From contig JAHBTD010000004.1 of NCBI GenBank assembly GCA_019638775.1, positions 235,740 through 299,739 of the forward strand: a stretch of 64,000 bases of DNA, written 5' to 3'. The stretch is from Fimbriimonadaceae bacterium (GTDB taxonomy: Bacteria; Armatimonadota; Fimbriimonadia; Fimbriimonadales; Fimbriimonadaceae). The notes under the pieces were generated by a model that was not told the origin of the DNA, ran no database searches, and saw nothing but the letters and a program-made list of their open reading frames with translations. Below are positions 6,263 through 14,887 of the stretch, in pieces; within the stretch, counting starts at the first letter, position 1; each line of letters starts with the position of its first letter. Both the position numbers and the translations under genes were made by a program.

Positions 6263-8236
6263 ATGCTTAGGTCTATGTCTCCCCGAATCCCCTTCGCCTG
6301 CCTTGCCATACTCCTTGCCAGTATTACTCTGGCCGGTGGACAAGATACGAGGAGGCTCGACGCGGTCAAGGTCGTCAATCCGCCAAAAATCGATGGGATC
6401 ATCGAAGACAGTGAATGGGCAAACCTCTCCACTTTTCAAGGCTTGCTCGACGAGGAGACGGGGCAACCGACGGACGAGACAGCCCAGTTCTGGATCGGAT
6501 ACGACGATAAGTTCATCTACTTTGCCGCCAAACTCGTCGACAAGCAGCCGCACACAATTCAGGCCACAGAGTACAGAACGAACGTCAGTCTCGGTGGTGA
6601 TGACTCGGTCACGTTCGCCCTTGATCCCTTCAATACCTACCGCGACTTTAACCATTTCAGCATCAACCCGCGCGGCGCGACCAATATCGACATCGCCGGT
6701 GGACGAGCCGCAAAGCGCGAATGGCTGGGTGAGATTCTCGCCAATGCACGAGTCACCGAGACGGGGTGGGAGGCGGAGGCACGAATCCCCTGGGGCATCA
6801 TGCGATTGCCATCTCAGGGCATGCACGACATGGCGTTCAACGCCTCTCGAAACCACAAACGACTCCAGAGAGACTTTGTATGGGCTCACACAGGCGATGG
6901 CCGGGTCGAGAACAACGGTCGCTGGGTGGGCGTCGATGTGCCCGCGACAGACAGGAACTCTCTCAAGCTATTGCCCTTTGGATATCTTGGTTACGATGAC
7001 GGCAAGACGATTTCAAACGCAGGCCTGGATGCCCGAATGGCCATCACCGATCAGCTCGAAGCAGTTGGTTCGATCAACCCCGACTTCCGAAATATCGAGA
7101 ATCAAGTCCTCTCCATCGACTTTAGCTATTTTGAGAGGCTTGCCGGAGAGTCTCGACCTTTCTTTCTGGAGGGTTCCTCGTTTTTTGGTACGTCACGAGA
7201 TGCCCCAATCTTCGCTTCCCAACGTATTGATAAGTTTGATACTGGGTTGAAGTTCTACGGAAAGATCAATCCCACAACAGACATCGGGATTATCAATGCC
7301 AACGACTTCGGAGATGAAAATGCCCTTGTTGGCAGAGCCAATATGCAATTCAGCCCTCGCAGCAACTTAGTCGTGGCTTTCACCGACCTTCAGCGCAAGG
7401 GCATTTCAAACTCAGCGGATTTCATCTCTTACTCACACGGGATCGACCGCCTCTCCCTCTTTGGTCAGATATCCACGTCGCGTGATACGGACGAAGGCGA
7501 TGGGCACCGATACAACACAGGTCTGAGTTACCGCAATCAGGGGCTCTCATCAAGCCTTGAGTATGTTGAAATTAGCCCCAATTACAGACCGCGTTTGGGC
7601 TTTGTAAGAGAACGAAACTTAAGGGGCTATAACGGACGATTCAGCTTCGACAAGCCGATGGACTGGAACGGCGTGATCGAGGCTGGCTATTCACTTGGTT
7701 TTGAGAAGCTCAATGATTTTGATGGAAACCCTTACCGCACAGAATTTAGCGCATCCACAAGCGTGACGATGAAGGACGGACTCGATATCGACATCGATTA
7801 CGACTATGAGGAGTTTGAGGGAAACATTGATCGCGTTTTCGATTTCAGCATCGAAAAGCCAAGAGGCAACCCGTACCGTCGATGGGACTTCGGGTTCACG
7901 ACTGGAAAAGTAGCCGGTGAAAACTACCAATCTGAGCGGATATCGATATCCTATCGCCCTGTCCAAAGGCTTCAACTGAACGGAAGACTCCAGCATGTGA
8001 AGTTTGGCAGCGAAGACAACAGCCAATTCATCCTCAGCGGCGTTTACGATATCGGAAACGACCAGTCGATTAATGGCCGCCTCGTAAGTCGAGGGAGCGA
8101 CACAAACGTCTATCTGGCCTTCCGACGAAGCGGCAACAAGGGCGCCGAATACTTCTTCATCCTTGGTGATCCGAACGCGCGGAGTTTTCGGATGAGCGTA
8201 ACCCTAAAGGTTTCAGTACCTTTCGAGATTCGTTAG
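6263..8236 (+). CDS. Exported CBM9-like / DUF5916-type outer-membrane barrel protein
   Basis: About 657 residues. Start placed at the ATG at 6263; 6275 (MSPRIPF) is possible, and a further in-frame start upstream would disrupt the signal peptide. After the signal peptide (PFACLAILLASITLAGGQ), residues ~30-220 form a carbohydrate-binding family 9-like domain: VVNPPKIDGIIEDSEWANL, a FWIGYDDKFIYFAAKLVD strand pair, DDSVTFALDPFNTY and WEAEARIPWGIMRL. The remaining ~430 residues have the alternating polar/hydrophobic strands of a DUF5916-type beta-barrel, including GSINPDFRNIENQVLSIDFS and FFLEGSSFF, and end in VPFEIR. Likely role: outer-membrane sugar or ligand binding and uptake. The substrate is unknown. 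Confidence 0.85.
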   Translation: MLRSMSPRIPFACLAILLASITLAGGQDTRRLDAVKVVNPPKIDGIIEDSEWANLSTFQGLLDEETGQPTDETAQFWIGYDDKFIYFAAKLVDKQPHTIQATEYRTNVSLGGDDSVTFALDPFNTYRDFNHFSINPRGATNIDIAGGRAAKREWLGEILANARVTETGWEAEARIPWGIMRLPSQGMHDMAFNASRNHKRLQRDFVWAHTGDGRVENNGRWVGVDVPATDRNSLKLLPFGYLGYDDGKTISNAGLDARMAITDQLEAVGSINPDFRNIENQVLSIDFSYFERLAGESRPFFLEGSSFFGTSRDAPIFASQRIDKFDTGLKFYGKINPTTDIGIINANDFGDENALVGRANMQFSPRSNLVVAFTDLQRKGISNSADFISYSHGIDRLSLFGQISTSRDTDEGDGHRYNTGLSYRNQGLSSSLEYVEISPNYRPRLGFVRERNLRGYNGRFSFDKPMDWNGVIEAGYSLGFEKLNDFDGNPYRTEFSASTSVTMKDGLDIDIDYDYEEFEGNIDRVFDFSIEKPRGNPYRRWDFGFTTGKVAGENYQSERISISYRPVQRLQLNGRLQHVKFGSEDNSQFILSGVYDIGNDQSINGRLVSRGSDTNVYLAFRRSGNKGAEYFFILGDPNARSFRMSVTLKVSVPFEIR

Positions 8237-9330
8237 CCCCGACCCCGACCGGAGGTCTTCTTGGGCTTTGCTGGAGGTTTGACCTCCGCCTTGGGTGTCC
8301 AGCGGGCAATCACTTCTAGGCGATTCATTTCCAGCAATTCGGCAAGAGTTGGGTTCTTTTGAGGAGACCAAACCAGCAAACCCTTGGGCGTTCGCATTAT
8401 CCCTGCGTCGGCTGGGATCATCCTCTCGGCTCCGGTATCCGCGTTATGAAGGTCGCGACCGCGCTGGTCAGCCTCAACAAAGATCCAAGGCGTCTCGCTA
8501 TCTAAAAGCCGAACATTGCCCTTCGTCTCAATCAAAGGAAGAGCGTTTCCCGACGCAAGCGAGACCTGACCCATAACCAGCGACCCGTAGGTCGTTCTGG
8601 ACTTATAGTGAGCCAGGTTGTCAGATCGTTTCCGAACCTCAACCACCTGCTCGCCGAGCTTCTCAAACGTTAAAGTTTTCGCCTTCAGGTCAAGGACGGA
8701 TCGCCCCCAACTCCCCGACCCCGAGACAAAAGAAACCAAGCCGCGCGGTGTGAGAAGAAGGCGGTCCCAGTCGTCGGTCACATCCAGTGCTATTCCCGGA
8801 ATCTTGCCAATAACATTTACATCCGGTTTTGGTGTTGTCAGGTCTGCTTCGACGACGACATGAAGCCAAGGGTCTCCAACAAAGTCCGTCCATTCGACGA
8901 GGAGATAGACGCTGTTTCCAACCCGCTTTGAGCCCACAACTTCGGCAGCCCGTAAATCGCGGCGTCCCAAGAAATACAGGCCAAAGTTCAAAGTGATCTC
9001 CTCTTCCGAGAAGAGCTTAGGAGACAGCGTGAGGTATTCAAGACCGGTCGTGATCACCTCGTCGCCCTTTCGTACGCTCAGCCCACGCGCATCCCAAACC
9101 ACAAATGCGTCGTCCCTTCTAAAGAGCAGTTTTTCCGGTTGACGGGCGGTTTCTGTTTCGGTAGACGTTTGAGCAGATATCCGGGTAGTCTCCGATCCTG
9201 AGACGATTCGAAACACGCCATTGGCATACTGAAGTTGGATGGGCTGAGCAGTCGATCCTGCGCCCTGAGCCAAGCCCAGAGCGATCAGAGCCAATGCGGC
9301 GAGAGAACCGAATGCGAGGCGAAGATGCAC
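8233..9330 (-). CDS. Exported protein of unknown function with Lys/Pro-rich tail
   Basis: 365 residues with a signal peptide (MHLRLAFGSLAALALIALGLAQG). The mature part is beta-rich (LLFRRDDAFVVWDARGLSVRKGDEVI, YLLVEWTDFVGDPWLHVVVEADL, LLLTPRGLVSFVSGSGSWGR) and looks like repeated short blades of a propeller or WD-like sheet. The tail PKAEVKPPAKPKKTSGRGRG is basic and disordered. No family was recognised. The 3' end overlaps the convergent CBM9 gene by 4 bp, and the 5' end overlaps the divergent Cys-rich gene by 6 bp. Confidence 0.7.
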   Translation of the reverse strand: MHLRLAFGSLAALALIALGLAQGAGSTAQPIQLQYANGVFRIVSGSETTRISAQTSTETETARQPEKLLFRRDDAFVVWDARGLSVRKGDEVITTGLEYLTLSPKLFSEEEITLNFGLYFLGRRDLRAAEVVGSKRVGNSVYLLVEWTDFVGDPWLHVVVEADLTTPKPDVNVIGKIPGIALDVTDDWDRLLLTPRGLVSFVSGSGSWGRSVLDLKAKTLTFEKLGEQVVEVRKRSDNLAHYKSRTTYGSLVMGQVSLASGNALPLIETKGNVRLLDSETPWIFVEADQRGRDLHNADTGAERMIPADAGIMRTPKGLLVWSPQKNPTLAELLEMNRLEVIARWTPKAEVKPPAKPKKTSGRGRG

Positions 9331-9531
9331 TGTAAAGATTGTGCGCGATTCGACGAAGAAAACGGGAAATGTCGGGACGACAAGCTGAACCCAAAAAGCT
9401 ACAGTTCAGCCGTTCAGATCGCTGACATGTTCGGCGTACGGGCCATTTGCATGTTCAACGACCACCGCGAGAGCCTCGTCGATATCCGCGAAGCGGGACG
9501 TAAGTTAGCTCTTAGGCCGCGTCGTCGTTGA
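9325..9531 (+). CDS. Small Cys-rich protein (68 aa), unknown
   Basis: Begins MHCKDCARFDEENGKCRDD and continues NPKSYSSAVQIADMFGVRAICMFNDHRESL. Four Cys in a C-x2-C...C...C pattern suggest a metal site (Zn or Fe-S). The compact, charged sequence looks like a real small protein rather than a shadow frame, but no family name is known to me. The start overlaps the divergent exported-protein gene, and the end overlaps the convergent Lys/Ala-rich gene by 27 bp. Confidence 0.55.
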   Translation: MHCKDCARFDEENGKCRDDKLNPKSYSSAVQIADMFGVRAICMFNDHRESLVDIREAGRKLALRPRRR

Positions 9532-9906
9532 TGCCTTCTTGGGCTTTGCCGCAGACTTCTTGGCTGTCGACTTTGCCGCTGCTTTTGTCGCGGATTTTAC
9601 GGACGATTTCTTTGCTGATGCCGGTTTTGCCGCTGTCTTCGTTGATGTTTCGGCTTCAGCCACAGGTGCAGACGCATCCTTTGATTCTGCCGTCGCAGCG
9701 GCAGGCTTGGCTTTAACCTTGGCGCCGGATTGCTCGCTGCTAGGCGAATCCTTCTTTAGCTTCTCTCCAGCCTTCATCAGCGTATCGCCAAGCTGCTCGG
9801 CGACACGCTTGTTTTTCTTCAAAATGTACGGAACAGCAACCGCAGCGGCGACAACAAGCGCTGCCTTCGTCAGTTGAAAGAGTCCACGGATGGGTATCTG
9901 CGTCAT
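9505..9906 (-). CDS. Membrane-anchored protein with histone-H1-like Lys/Ala tail
   Basis: 133 residues. An N-terminal hydrophobic helix at about residues 10-30 (LTKAALVVAAAVAVPYIL) is followed by KKNKRVAEQLGDTLMKAGEKL and then a low-complexity Lys/Ala/Ser/Thr tail (KKSSVKSATKAAAKSTAKK and similar) resembling histone H1 or bacterial H1-like DNA-binding tails. The tail would be highly basic, so membrane-proximal binding of nucleic acid or anionic polymer is possible (inference). It lies downstream of lspA on the same strand, after a 57-bp gap. Confidence 0.65.
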   Translation of the reverse strand: MTQIPIRGLFQLTKAALVVAAAVAVPYILKKNKRVAEQLGDTLMKAGEKLKKDSPSSEQSGAKVKAKPAAATAESKDASAPVAEAETSTKTAAKPASAKKSSVKSATKAAAKSTAKKSAAKPKKASTTTRPKS

Positions 9907-9963
9907 GTGTATGTCCTACCTTTTAGAGTCTATACAGTAAGACGTCTAAAATCGTTGCAAGCG

Positions 9964-10485
9964 CTAGGCCTTCGTCTCAGGCTCGGCAGATGAGATGGCG
10001 GCGGCTTCCGATTCCTTGGGTTGTGTCCACATCTCCCGTCCGAATTTCCAAACAAGCAGAATCGCCGCCGAAGTGATGCAGATATCGGCGATATTGAAAA
10101 CTGGGAAGTTGATGGCACGTACGTAAAATAGATCGGTGACTTTGCCAAGCCACATCCGATCGATCAGGTTGCCCACCGCTCCACCTGCCAAGAGCCCAAG
10201 CGTCACATGGGTGAGCGGACCCTCGTGCGGATGTTTGTGACTGTGCCACGCCGCCAATGCGACAATGCCAATAGCCACTGGTGCAAGCAGTACGCCAAGC
10301 CCTTGGAGCATGCCAAAGGCGATGCCGTGATTATAGGTAAGCGTAAGCGTCAGGACATTGGGCCAGACAACCAAGAAGTCCCGACCCTCCACGCCGTCGG
10401 CAGCATGGCGTGCCCAAAACTTCACAAGCTGGTCGAGGACAATCATCCCGACAAACAGAATCCAAAACCAGTGACGCCTATTCAT
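9964..10485 (-). CDS. lspA: Lipoprotein signal peptidase (signal peptidase II)
   Basis: Inner-membrane aspartyl peptidase that removes signal peptides from diacylglyceryl-prolipoproteins. 173 residues with four membrane segments. Catalytic Asp109 is in AVGNLIDR and Asp134 in FPVFNIADICI; the N-terminal DQLVK and the YNHGIAFGM motif are intact. Start at the ATG overlapping the ileS stop (ATGA), so it is translated in a coupled manner after ileS, a common ileS-lspA order. A conspicuous polar tail (residues ~155-173, acidic and Ala-rich) extends beyond the usual end. Confidence 0.95.
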   Translation of the reverse strand: MNRRHWFWILFVGMIVLDQLVKFWARHAADGVEGRDFLVVWPNVLTLTLTYNHGIAFGMLQGLGVLLAPVAIGIVALAAWHSHKHPHEGPLTHVTLGLLAGGAVGNLIDRMWLGKVTDLFYVRAINFPVFNIADICITSAAILLVWKFGREMWTQPKESEAAAISSAEPETKA

Positions 10486-13262
10486 GCCCAAAAGCCGATC
10501 TCCTCAAGGACCTTGCGATCCCGAGCGGTGAGCGGCGTACCGTTGAAATCTTCTACGTCTGGTCGGCGAAGCCGGCTTCGCTCGCACTTTCGGAAGGGAC
10601 TTTCGGAAAAGCTCACCGTGGGTGTCCCGTGTGATAGCTCAACCCAACTCATCTTAAAGAGGACGGCTAGCTCCTCGTCGTCAAACTGTCGAAGCCATGC
10701 AAAGTCATTCTCAGACACCGTAACCGCGCAGCGCACATCTTGACTATCCTTGACTCCCGATCCGACCTTCCACTTCTCGTATTCGGCAAAGACCCATGCA
10801 CGAGTTTGAAGCAGAGAACCAAACTTCCTCTCGCGCTCTGAGCCCTGAATCTCGCCCAATCTCGCTCGGCTTACTCTCGGCAGAGTCTCCATGTGGACGC
10901 TTTCCAGCTTCTCCCCCGCAGCAAGCGGAAGCCTTTCATAAACCTCTTCGGCGGTGTGGCAGAGGATCGGGGCAATGAGTTTCACCAGACGCTCCAACAC
11001 ATAGAGACAAGCAACCTGGCCTGAACGCCGGGAGTTCCAATCTTTGCCATCGCAGTACATCCGATCCTTGGATGAATCGAGATAGAATCGCGACAACTCG
11101 TTCACACAGAAATTGTGAATAGCGATGAGCGCCGCACCAAAGTCAAACTCCTCGTAGCGGGTCGTGCAATCGGCAACGAGCAGATCGGTTTGCTCGATCA
11201 CCCATTGATCCAACTCAAGAAGATCTGCAGTTGTACCGGGTGTGTAATCGCTTAGGTTCCCTAACAAAAATCGCAGCGTGTTTCGGATGGTCCGATAAGA
11301 CTCGCCCATCTGCTTGAGCAGATTGTCTCCGCATGGAACGTCGTTCGCCCAGTCCACACTTGCCGCCCAATAACGCAAGATATCCGCACCGTAGGTATCG
11401 CAGGCCGCATTGGGATCGACGACGTTGCCAAACCGCTTTGACATCTTCATGCCTTTCTCGTCATTGACAAATCCGTGCGTCAATACAGTCTTGTAGGGGG
11501 CTTCACCTCGGATCGCGGTAGCAATCACGAGTGAGCTGTTAAACCAGCCTCGGTGCTGGTCCGAGCCCTCCAAGTACAAGTCGGCAGGCCAATTCTCTTT
11601 CCACTCTGGCTCGACGTTGCCCTCCAACACGCAAAGGTTGGTCGCGCCGCTATCAAACCATACATCCAGTACGTCCGTCTCTTTTCGGAACTCGGTCTCT
11701 CCCGTCATCGGGTGCTTGTAGCCAGTCGGCAAGAACTCTGCGGGTTCCTTTTCAAACCACGCATCCGAGCCCTCGTTTTCAATCAACTGCGCCACCGCTT
11801 CAATCACTTCGGCATCCAACACTGGTTCCCCGGACTCTTTTCCGTAGATCACCGGGATGCCGACGCCCCACGGCCTCTGCCGCGAGATGCACCAGTCGGG
11901 GCGATTGCGCACCATCGGCTCGATGCGGTTTCGGCCTGTCTCCGGCACGAACTGCACGTTCGCAATCTGCGCCAACATCTGATCGCGAAGATCATTGAAA
12001 TCGATCCCAACGAACCACTGTTCCGTGGCGCGGAAGATCACAGGCTTGCCATCGCGCTCGGCGTAGGGGTAGGAGTGCTGGTAGTCGTACGCCTTCAGCA
12101 GATTGCCAACTTCAGCCAGGCGATCCACAACCACTTTGTCGCAATCCTTGTAAGAGACACCCTCGAACTCTCCGGCCTCCTTCGTGAGAATCCCCCTCTC
12201 ATCCACTGGGCATAGAATATCGAGCTTGTTCTTGAGGCCAGTGAAGAAGTCATCGCGCCCATGTCCGGGCGCTGTGTGAACCACACCCGTGCCGTCTTCT
12301 GTCGTGACATATTCCGCCATGACTGCGACCGAATCACGCTCGAAGATAGGATGCTTAAAGGAGCTGCCTTCAAGGCTCACACCCATGAGGGTTTCGATCT
12401 TGGTGAAATTCTCCCATCCAAGCTCAGTTGCGACCTTTTCAACGAGCGCATCTAGCAAGAGATAGTGGTCCCCCTCTACCTTAACGAGCGAATACTCCAA
12501 GAACGGATGAAACGCACAGGCAAGGTTTGCTGGGATCGTCCAGGGAGTCGTCGTCCAGATGATCGTGTAAACGTTCGGGAGGCTTCGCGACCATCCATTG
12601 GCGTCATACTTCAATGGAAACCGGACATAGATCGCCTTGCTCGTGTGGTCGTTGTAAACGATTTCGGTATCGGCAAGAGCGGTGCGGCTGGTCGGACTCC
12701 AAAGAGTCGGGCGCAGGCCACGATAGATAAAGCCCCCCTCGACCAGACGCTTAAACACCCTCACGATCTCAGCTTCGTATTTGAAGCCCATCGTGGTATA
12801 AGGCTTCTCCCAAAGTCCAAACACGCCCAGACGCTTGAACTGTGCAGTCTGGATGTCCAAATACTTGACGGCGTGGGCACGGCAAGCCTTGCGCAACGTC
12901 GTGATGTCCGGATTTTCCTTGCGCTCGTGAAACTCACGCATCACGGCTTGCTCAATCGGCAATCCATGGTTATCGTATCCCGGCACGTACGGCGCACGGT
13001 AGCCGAGGAGCGTACGCGACTTCACGACAAAGTCCTTGAGGATTTTGTTCATCGCAGTGCCGACGTGGATCGGGCCGTTGGTATAGGGAGGACCGTCGTG
13101 CAGGACAAAGCTGGGGGCGTCTTTTCGCGCCTCCTGAATCCTGTGGTAAATCTCCATTTGAGCCCAGCGGGCTTGAATTTCGGGCTCGCGCTGGGGCAGG
13201 TCGGCCTTCATCGGAATGGTGAAGTTCGGGTCCGGCAAATGGAGCGTACTTTTGAGGTCCAT
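10482..13262 (-). CDS. ileS: Isoleucyl-tRNA synthetase
   Basis: Charges tRNA-Ile with isoleucine, in the cytoplasm. 926 residues, close to the bacterial norm. The class I signatures are present: DGPPYTNGPIHVGTAMNKIL (HIGH-type, here HVGT) and KGMKMSKRFGN (KMSKS-type). The CP1 editing region contains IIWTTTPWTIPANLA and GTGVVHTAPGHGRDD. WFDSGATN and SDQHRGWFNSSL are also conserved. The C-terminal zinc finger is degenerate: only KCERSRLRRPDVEDFNGTPLTARD remains, with one Cys where the family usually has four. No T-box leader was seen upstream. Overlaps lspA by ATGA. Confidence 0.97.
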   Translation of the reverse strand: MDLKSTLHLPDPNFTIPMKADLPQREPEIQARWAQMEIYHRIQEARKDAPSFVLHDGPPYTNGPIHVGTAMNKILKDFVVKSRTLLGYRAPYVPGYDNHGLPIEQAVMREFHERKENPDITTLRKACRAHAVKYLDIQTAQFKRLGVFGLWEKPYTTMGFKYEAEIVRVFKRLVEGGFIYRGLRPTLWSPTSRTALADTEIVYNDHTSKAIYVRFPLKYDANGWSRSLPNVYTIIWTTTPWTIPANLACAFHPFLEYSLVKVEGDHYLLLDALVEKVATELGWENFTKIETLMGVSLEGSSFKHPIFERDSVAVMAEYVTTEDGTGVVHTAPGHGRDDFFTGLKNKLDILCPVDERGILTKEAGEFEGVSYKDCDKVVVDRLAEVGNLLKAYDYQHSYPYAERDGKPVIFRATEQWFVGIDFNDLRDQMLAQIANVQFVPETGRNRIEPMVRNRPDWCISRQRPWGVGIPVIYGKESGEPVLDAEVIEAVAQLIENEGSDAWFEKEPAEFLPTGYKHPMTGETEFRKETDVLDVWFDSGATNLCVLEGNVEPEWKENWPADLYLEGSDQHRGWFNSSLVIATAIRGEAPYKTVLTHGFVNDEKGMKMSKRFGNVVDPNAACDTYGADILRYWAASVDWANDVPCGDNLLKQMGESYRTIRNTLRFLLGNLSDYTPGTTADLLELDQWVIEQTDLLVADCTTRYEEFDFGAALIAIHNFCVNELSRFYLDSSKDRMYCDGKDWNSRRSGQVACLYVLERLVKLIAPILCHTAEEVYERLPLAAGEKLESVHMETLPRVSRARLGEIQGSERERKFGSLLQTRAWVFAEYEKWKVGSGVKDSQDVRCAVTVSENDFAWLRQFDDEELAVLFKMSWVELSHGTPTVSFSESPFRKCERSRLRRPDVEDFNGTPLTARDRKVLEEIGFWA

Positions 13263-13353
13263 GGGAGGCGGGAGTTTACCTTGGGGCCAAGTAAGGCTCC
13301 GGGCCGGAGAATCCTTCTATACATTTCCACGCAGTTAGTTACCAAATCCGGAG

Positions 13354-13392
13354 CCCTCCCTCCATCTCGACGCAGTCGAAATGGAGGGAGGG
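13354..13392. repeat. Two-part palindromic hairpin upstream of ileS
   Basis: Outer 12-bp stem CCCTCCCTCCAT/ATGGAGGGAGGG (13354-13365 with 13381-13392) encloses an inner 5-bp stem TCGAC/GTCGA. The gap 13263-13521 otherwise holds nothing recognisable. The composition matches the CCTCC/GGAGG palindromes at 354, 33182-33508 and 34145. It could act as a terminator after deoA, which reads towards it, or be a mobile palindrome. Confidence 0.65.
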
Positions 13393-13521
13393 GTTGGGGT
13401 GGGAGGTCCCTAGGCGACTACCAGCAGCCCCGGATACTACGCAGAACTCACAGAGAATCCTTTGCGTGAAAATCGTACGATTCGAGAATAACCGTAATAG
13501 GAGTATCCCAACTTAATGACG

Positions 13522-14814
13522 CTAAACCTGCCCAAGAATCAACGGGCGAGCGGCAACCTCCGCTTCAGAAATCAAAATGGCCTCTTGAACTGATCGGGCT
13601 TCGTCAGCCTGCGATAAGCGTGCATGCACTTCCGCCAACACATCCCCCTTCCCGACCTTGCTCCCCACCTCAACCTTCAGCACAATTCCAACCGATGGGT
13701 CAATCTCATCTGACTTCGTTTTGCGCCCCCCGCCAAGATCGACCACCGCCTGCCCGATCATCTGAGCGTCGATCTTCTCCACCCAACCTTCCTGCTCCGC
13801 TCGGACTTCTACAACGTGCTGGGCTAGCTCCCAATCCTCAGTCTCAAAGACTGACATATCCCCACCCTGAGCCGCAAACCACACCTTTGCCTTATCCAAC
13901 GCTTCCCCATGAATCAGTGCGTTGAGCGCCATTGCCTTCCCTTCCTCCTGGGATGCAGCTTTGCCACAAGCACAGAGCGTCAGGCCCGCAAGCTCAAGGC
14001 ACAGCGTCTGGAACCTTCCCGACTCCACACCCTTCAACACCCGGATCGCCTCTTTCACCTCAAGAGCATTCCCTACCGCATAGCCCAGAGGCTGATCCAT
14101 ATCGGTAATAGCGCACCGTACATGCAGGCCCGCACGTTCACCAATCCGCTTGAGCCACGTTGCCAATTCCTGTGCCTCTTGCAGAGTCTTCATGAATGCC
14201 CCAGACCCGCATTTGACATCAATCACAACTGTTTCGGAGCCGCCGGCGATCTTCTTGGATAAGATGCTGCTTACGATTAGCGGCATCGACGTCACCGTTC
14301 CAGTAACGTCACGTAATGCATAAAGAACTTTGTCGGCGGGTGCAAGGTCAGGACTTTGCCCGGTGATCGCAACTCCGATCTCTGCCGCCTGAGCCTTCAA
14401 CTCGCTGGGTGTGAGGTCCATCCGAAAGCCAGGGATCGAGGAGAGCTTATCGACCGTCCCGCCGGTGATGCCGAGCCCCCTTCCGCTCATCTTCACCACG
14501 GTCAACCCACATGCCGCTAAAAGAGGTAGCAGCACGATTGTCGTTTTATCGCCTACGCCGCCCGTGCTGTGCTTATCCACCCATGGTTTGAGGAGACCGG
14601 TAAGATCAACCCGCTCGCCCGAGTTTGCCATTGCTACCGTTAGCTCTGTCGTCTCTTCTTCGGAAAGGGGATTGAGGTACGCAGCCATGAGCCACGCCGA
14701 GAGTTGGTAGTCGGGGACCGTGCCCGTCGCCGCTCCCTGAGCAAGGACATTTAGCTCGTCGGGCGAATGAAGCAAACCGTCTCGGCGTTTCGCAATGATT
14801 TCGGTGAAGTCCAC
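13522..14814 (-). CDS. deoA: Thymidine / pyrimidine-nucleoside phosphorylase
   Basis: Phosphorolysis of thymidine (or uridine) to base and (deoxy)ribose 1-phosphate in nucleoside salvage. 430 residues with the family's alpha and alpha/beta domains. The phosphate-binding KHSTGGVGDKTT and the signature KMSGRGLGITGGTVDKLSSIPGF are intact, and VIDVKCGSGAFMKT is conserved. The length fits both DeoA and Pdp; the two cannot be separated confidently by eye, so substrate breadth is open. It stands between tdh and ileS on the same strand with short gaps. Confidence 0.93.
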   Translation of the reverse strand: MDFTEIIAKRRDGLLHSPDELNVLAQGAATGTVPDYQLSAWLMAAYLNPLSEEETTELTVAMANSGERVDLTGLLKPWVDKHSTGGVGDKTTIVLLPLLAACGLTVVKMSGRGLGITGGTVDKLSSIPGFRMDLTPSELKAQAAEIGVAITGQSPDLAPADKVLYALRDVTGTVTSMPLIVSSILSKKIAGGSETVVIDVKCGSGAFMKTLQEAQELATWLKRIGERAGLHVRCAITDMDQPLGYAVGNALEVKEAIRVLKGVESGRFQTLCLELAGLTLCACGKAASQEEGKAMALNALIHGEALDKAKVWFAAQGGDMSVFETEDWELAQHVVEVRAEQEGWVEKIDAQMIGQAVVDLGGGRKTKSDEIDPSVGIVLKVEVGSKVGKGDVLAEVHARLSQADEARSVQEAILISEAEVAARPLILGQV

Positions 14815-14887
14815 GTCAACCCAAGTGTACGCGAAGGAAAAGCGTGCTCATGCACTGAAAGGATTGTAAAGACAAACGTGGCGAAAT

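Noticed and set aside
12465..13469. Long plus-strand open frame (334 codons) opposite ileS
   Set aside because: It mirrors the ileS coding strand codon by codon, lacks family features and has no start signal.
13263..13521. T-box leader for ileS
   Set aside because: No T-box signature sequence or specifier-loop architecture was found; only a palindromic hairpin is present.
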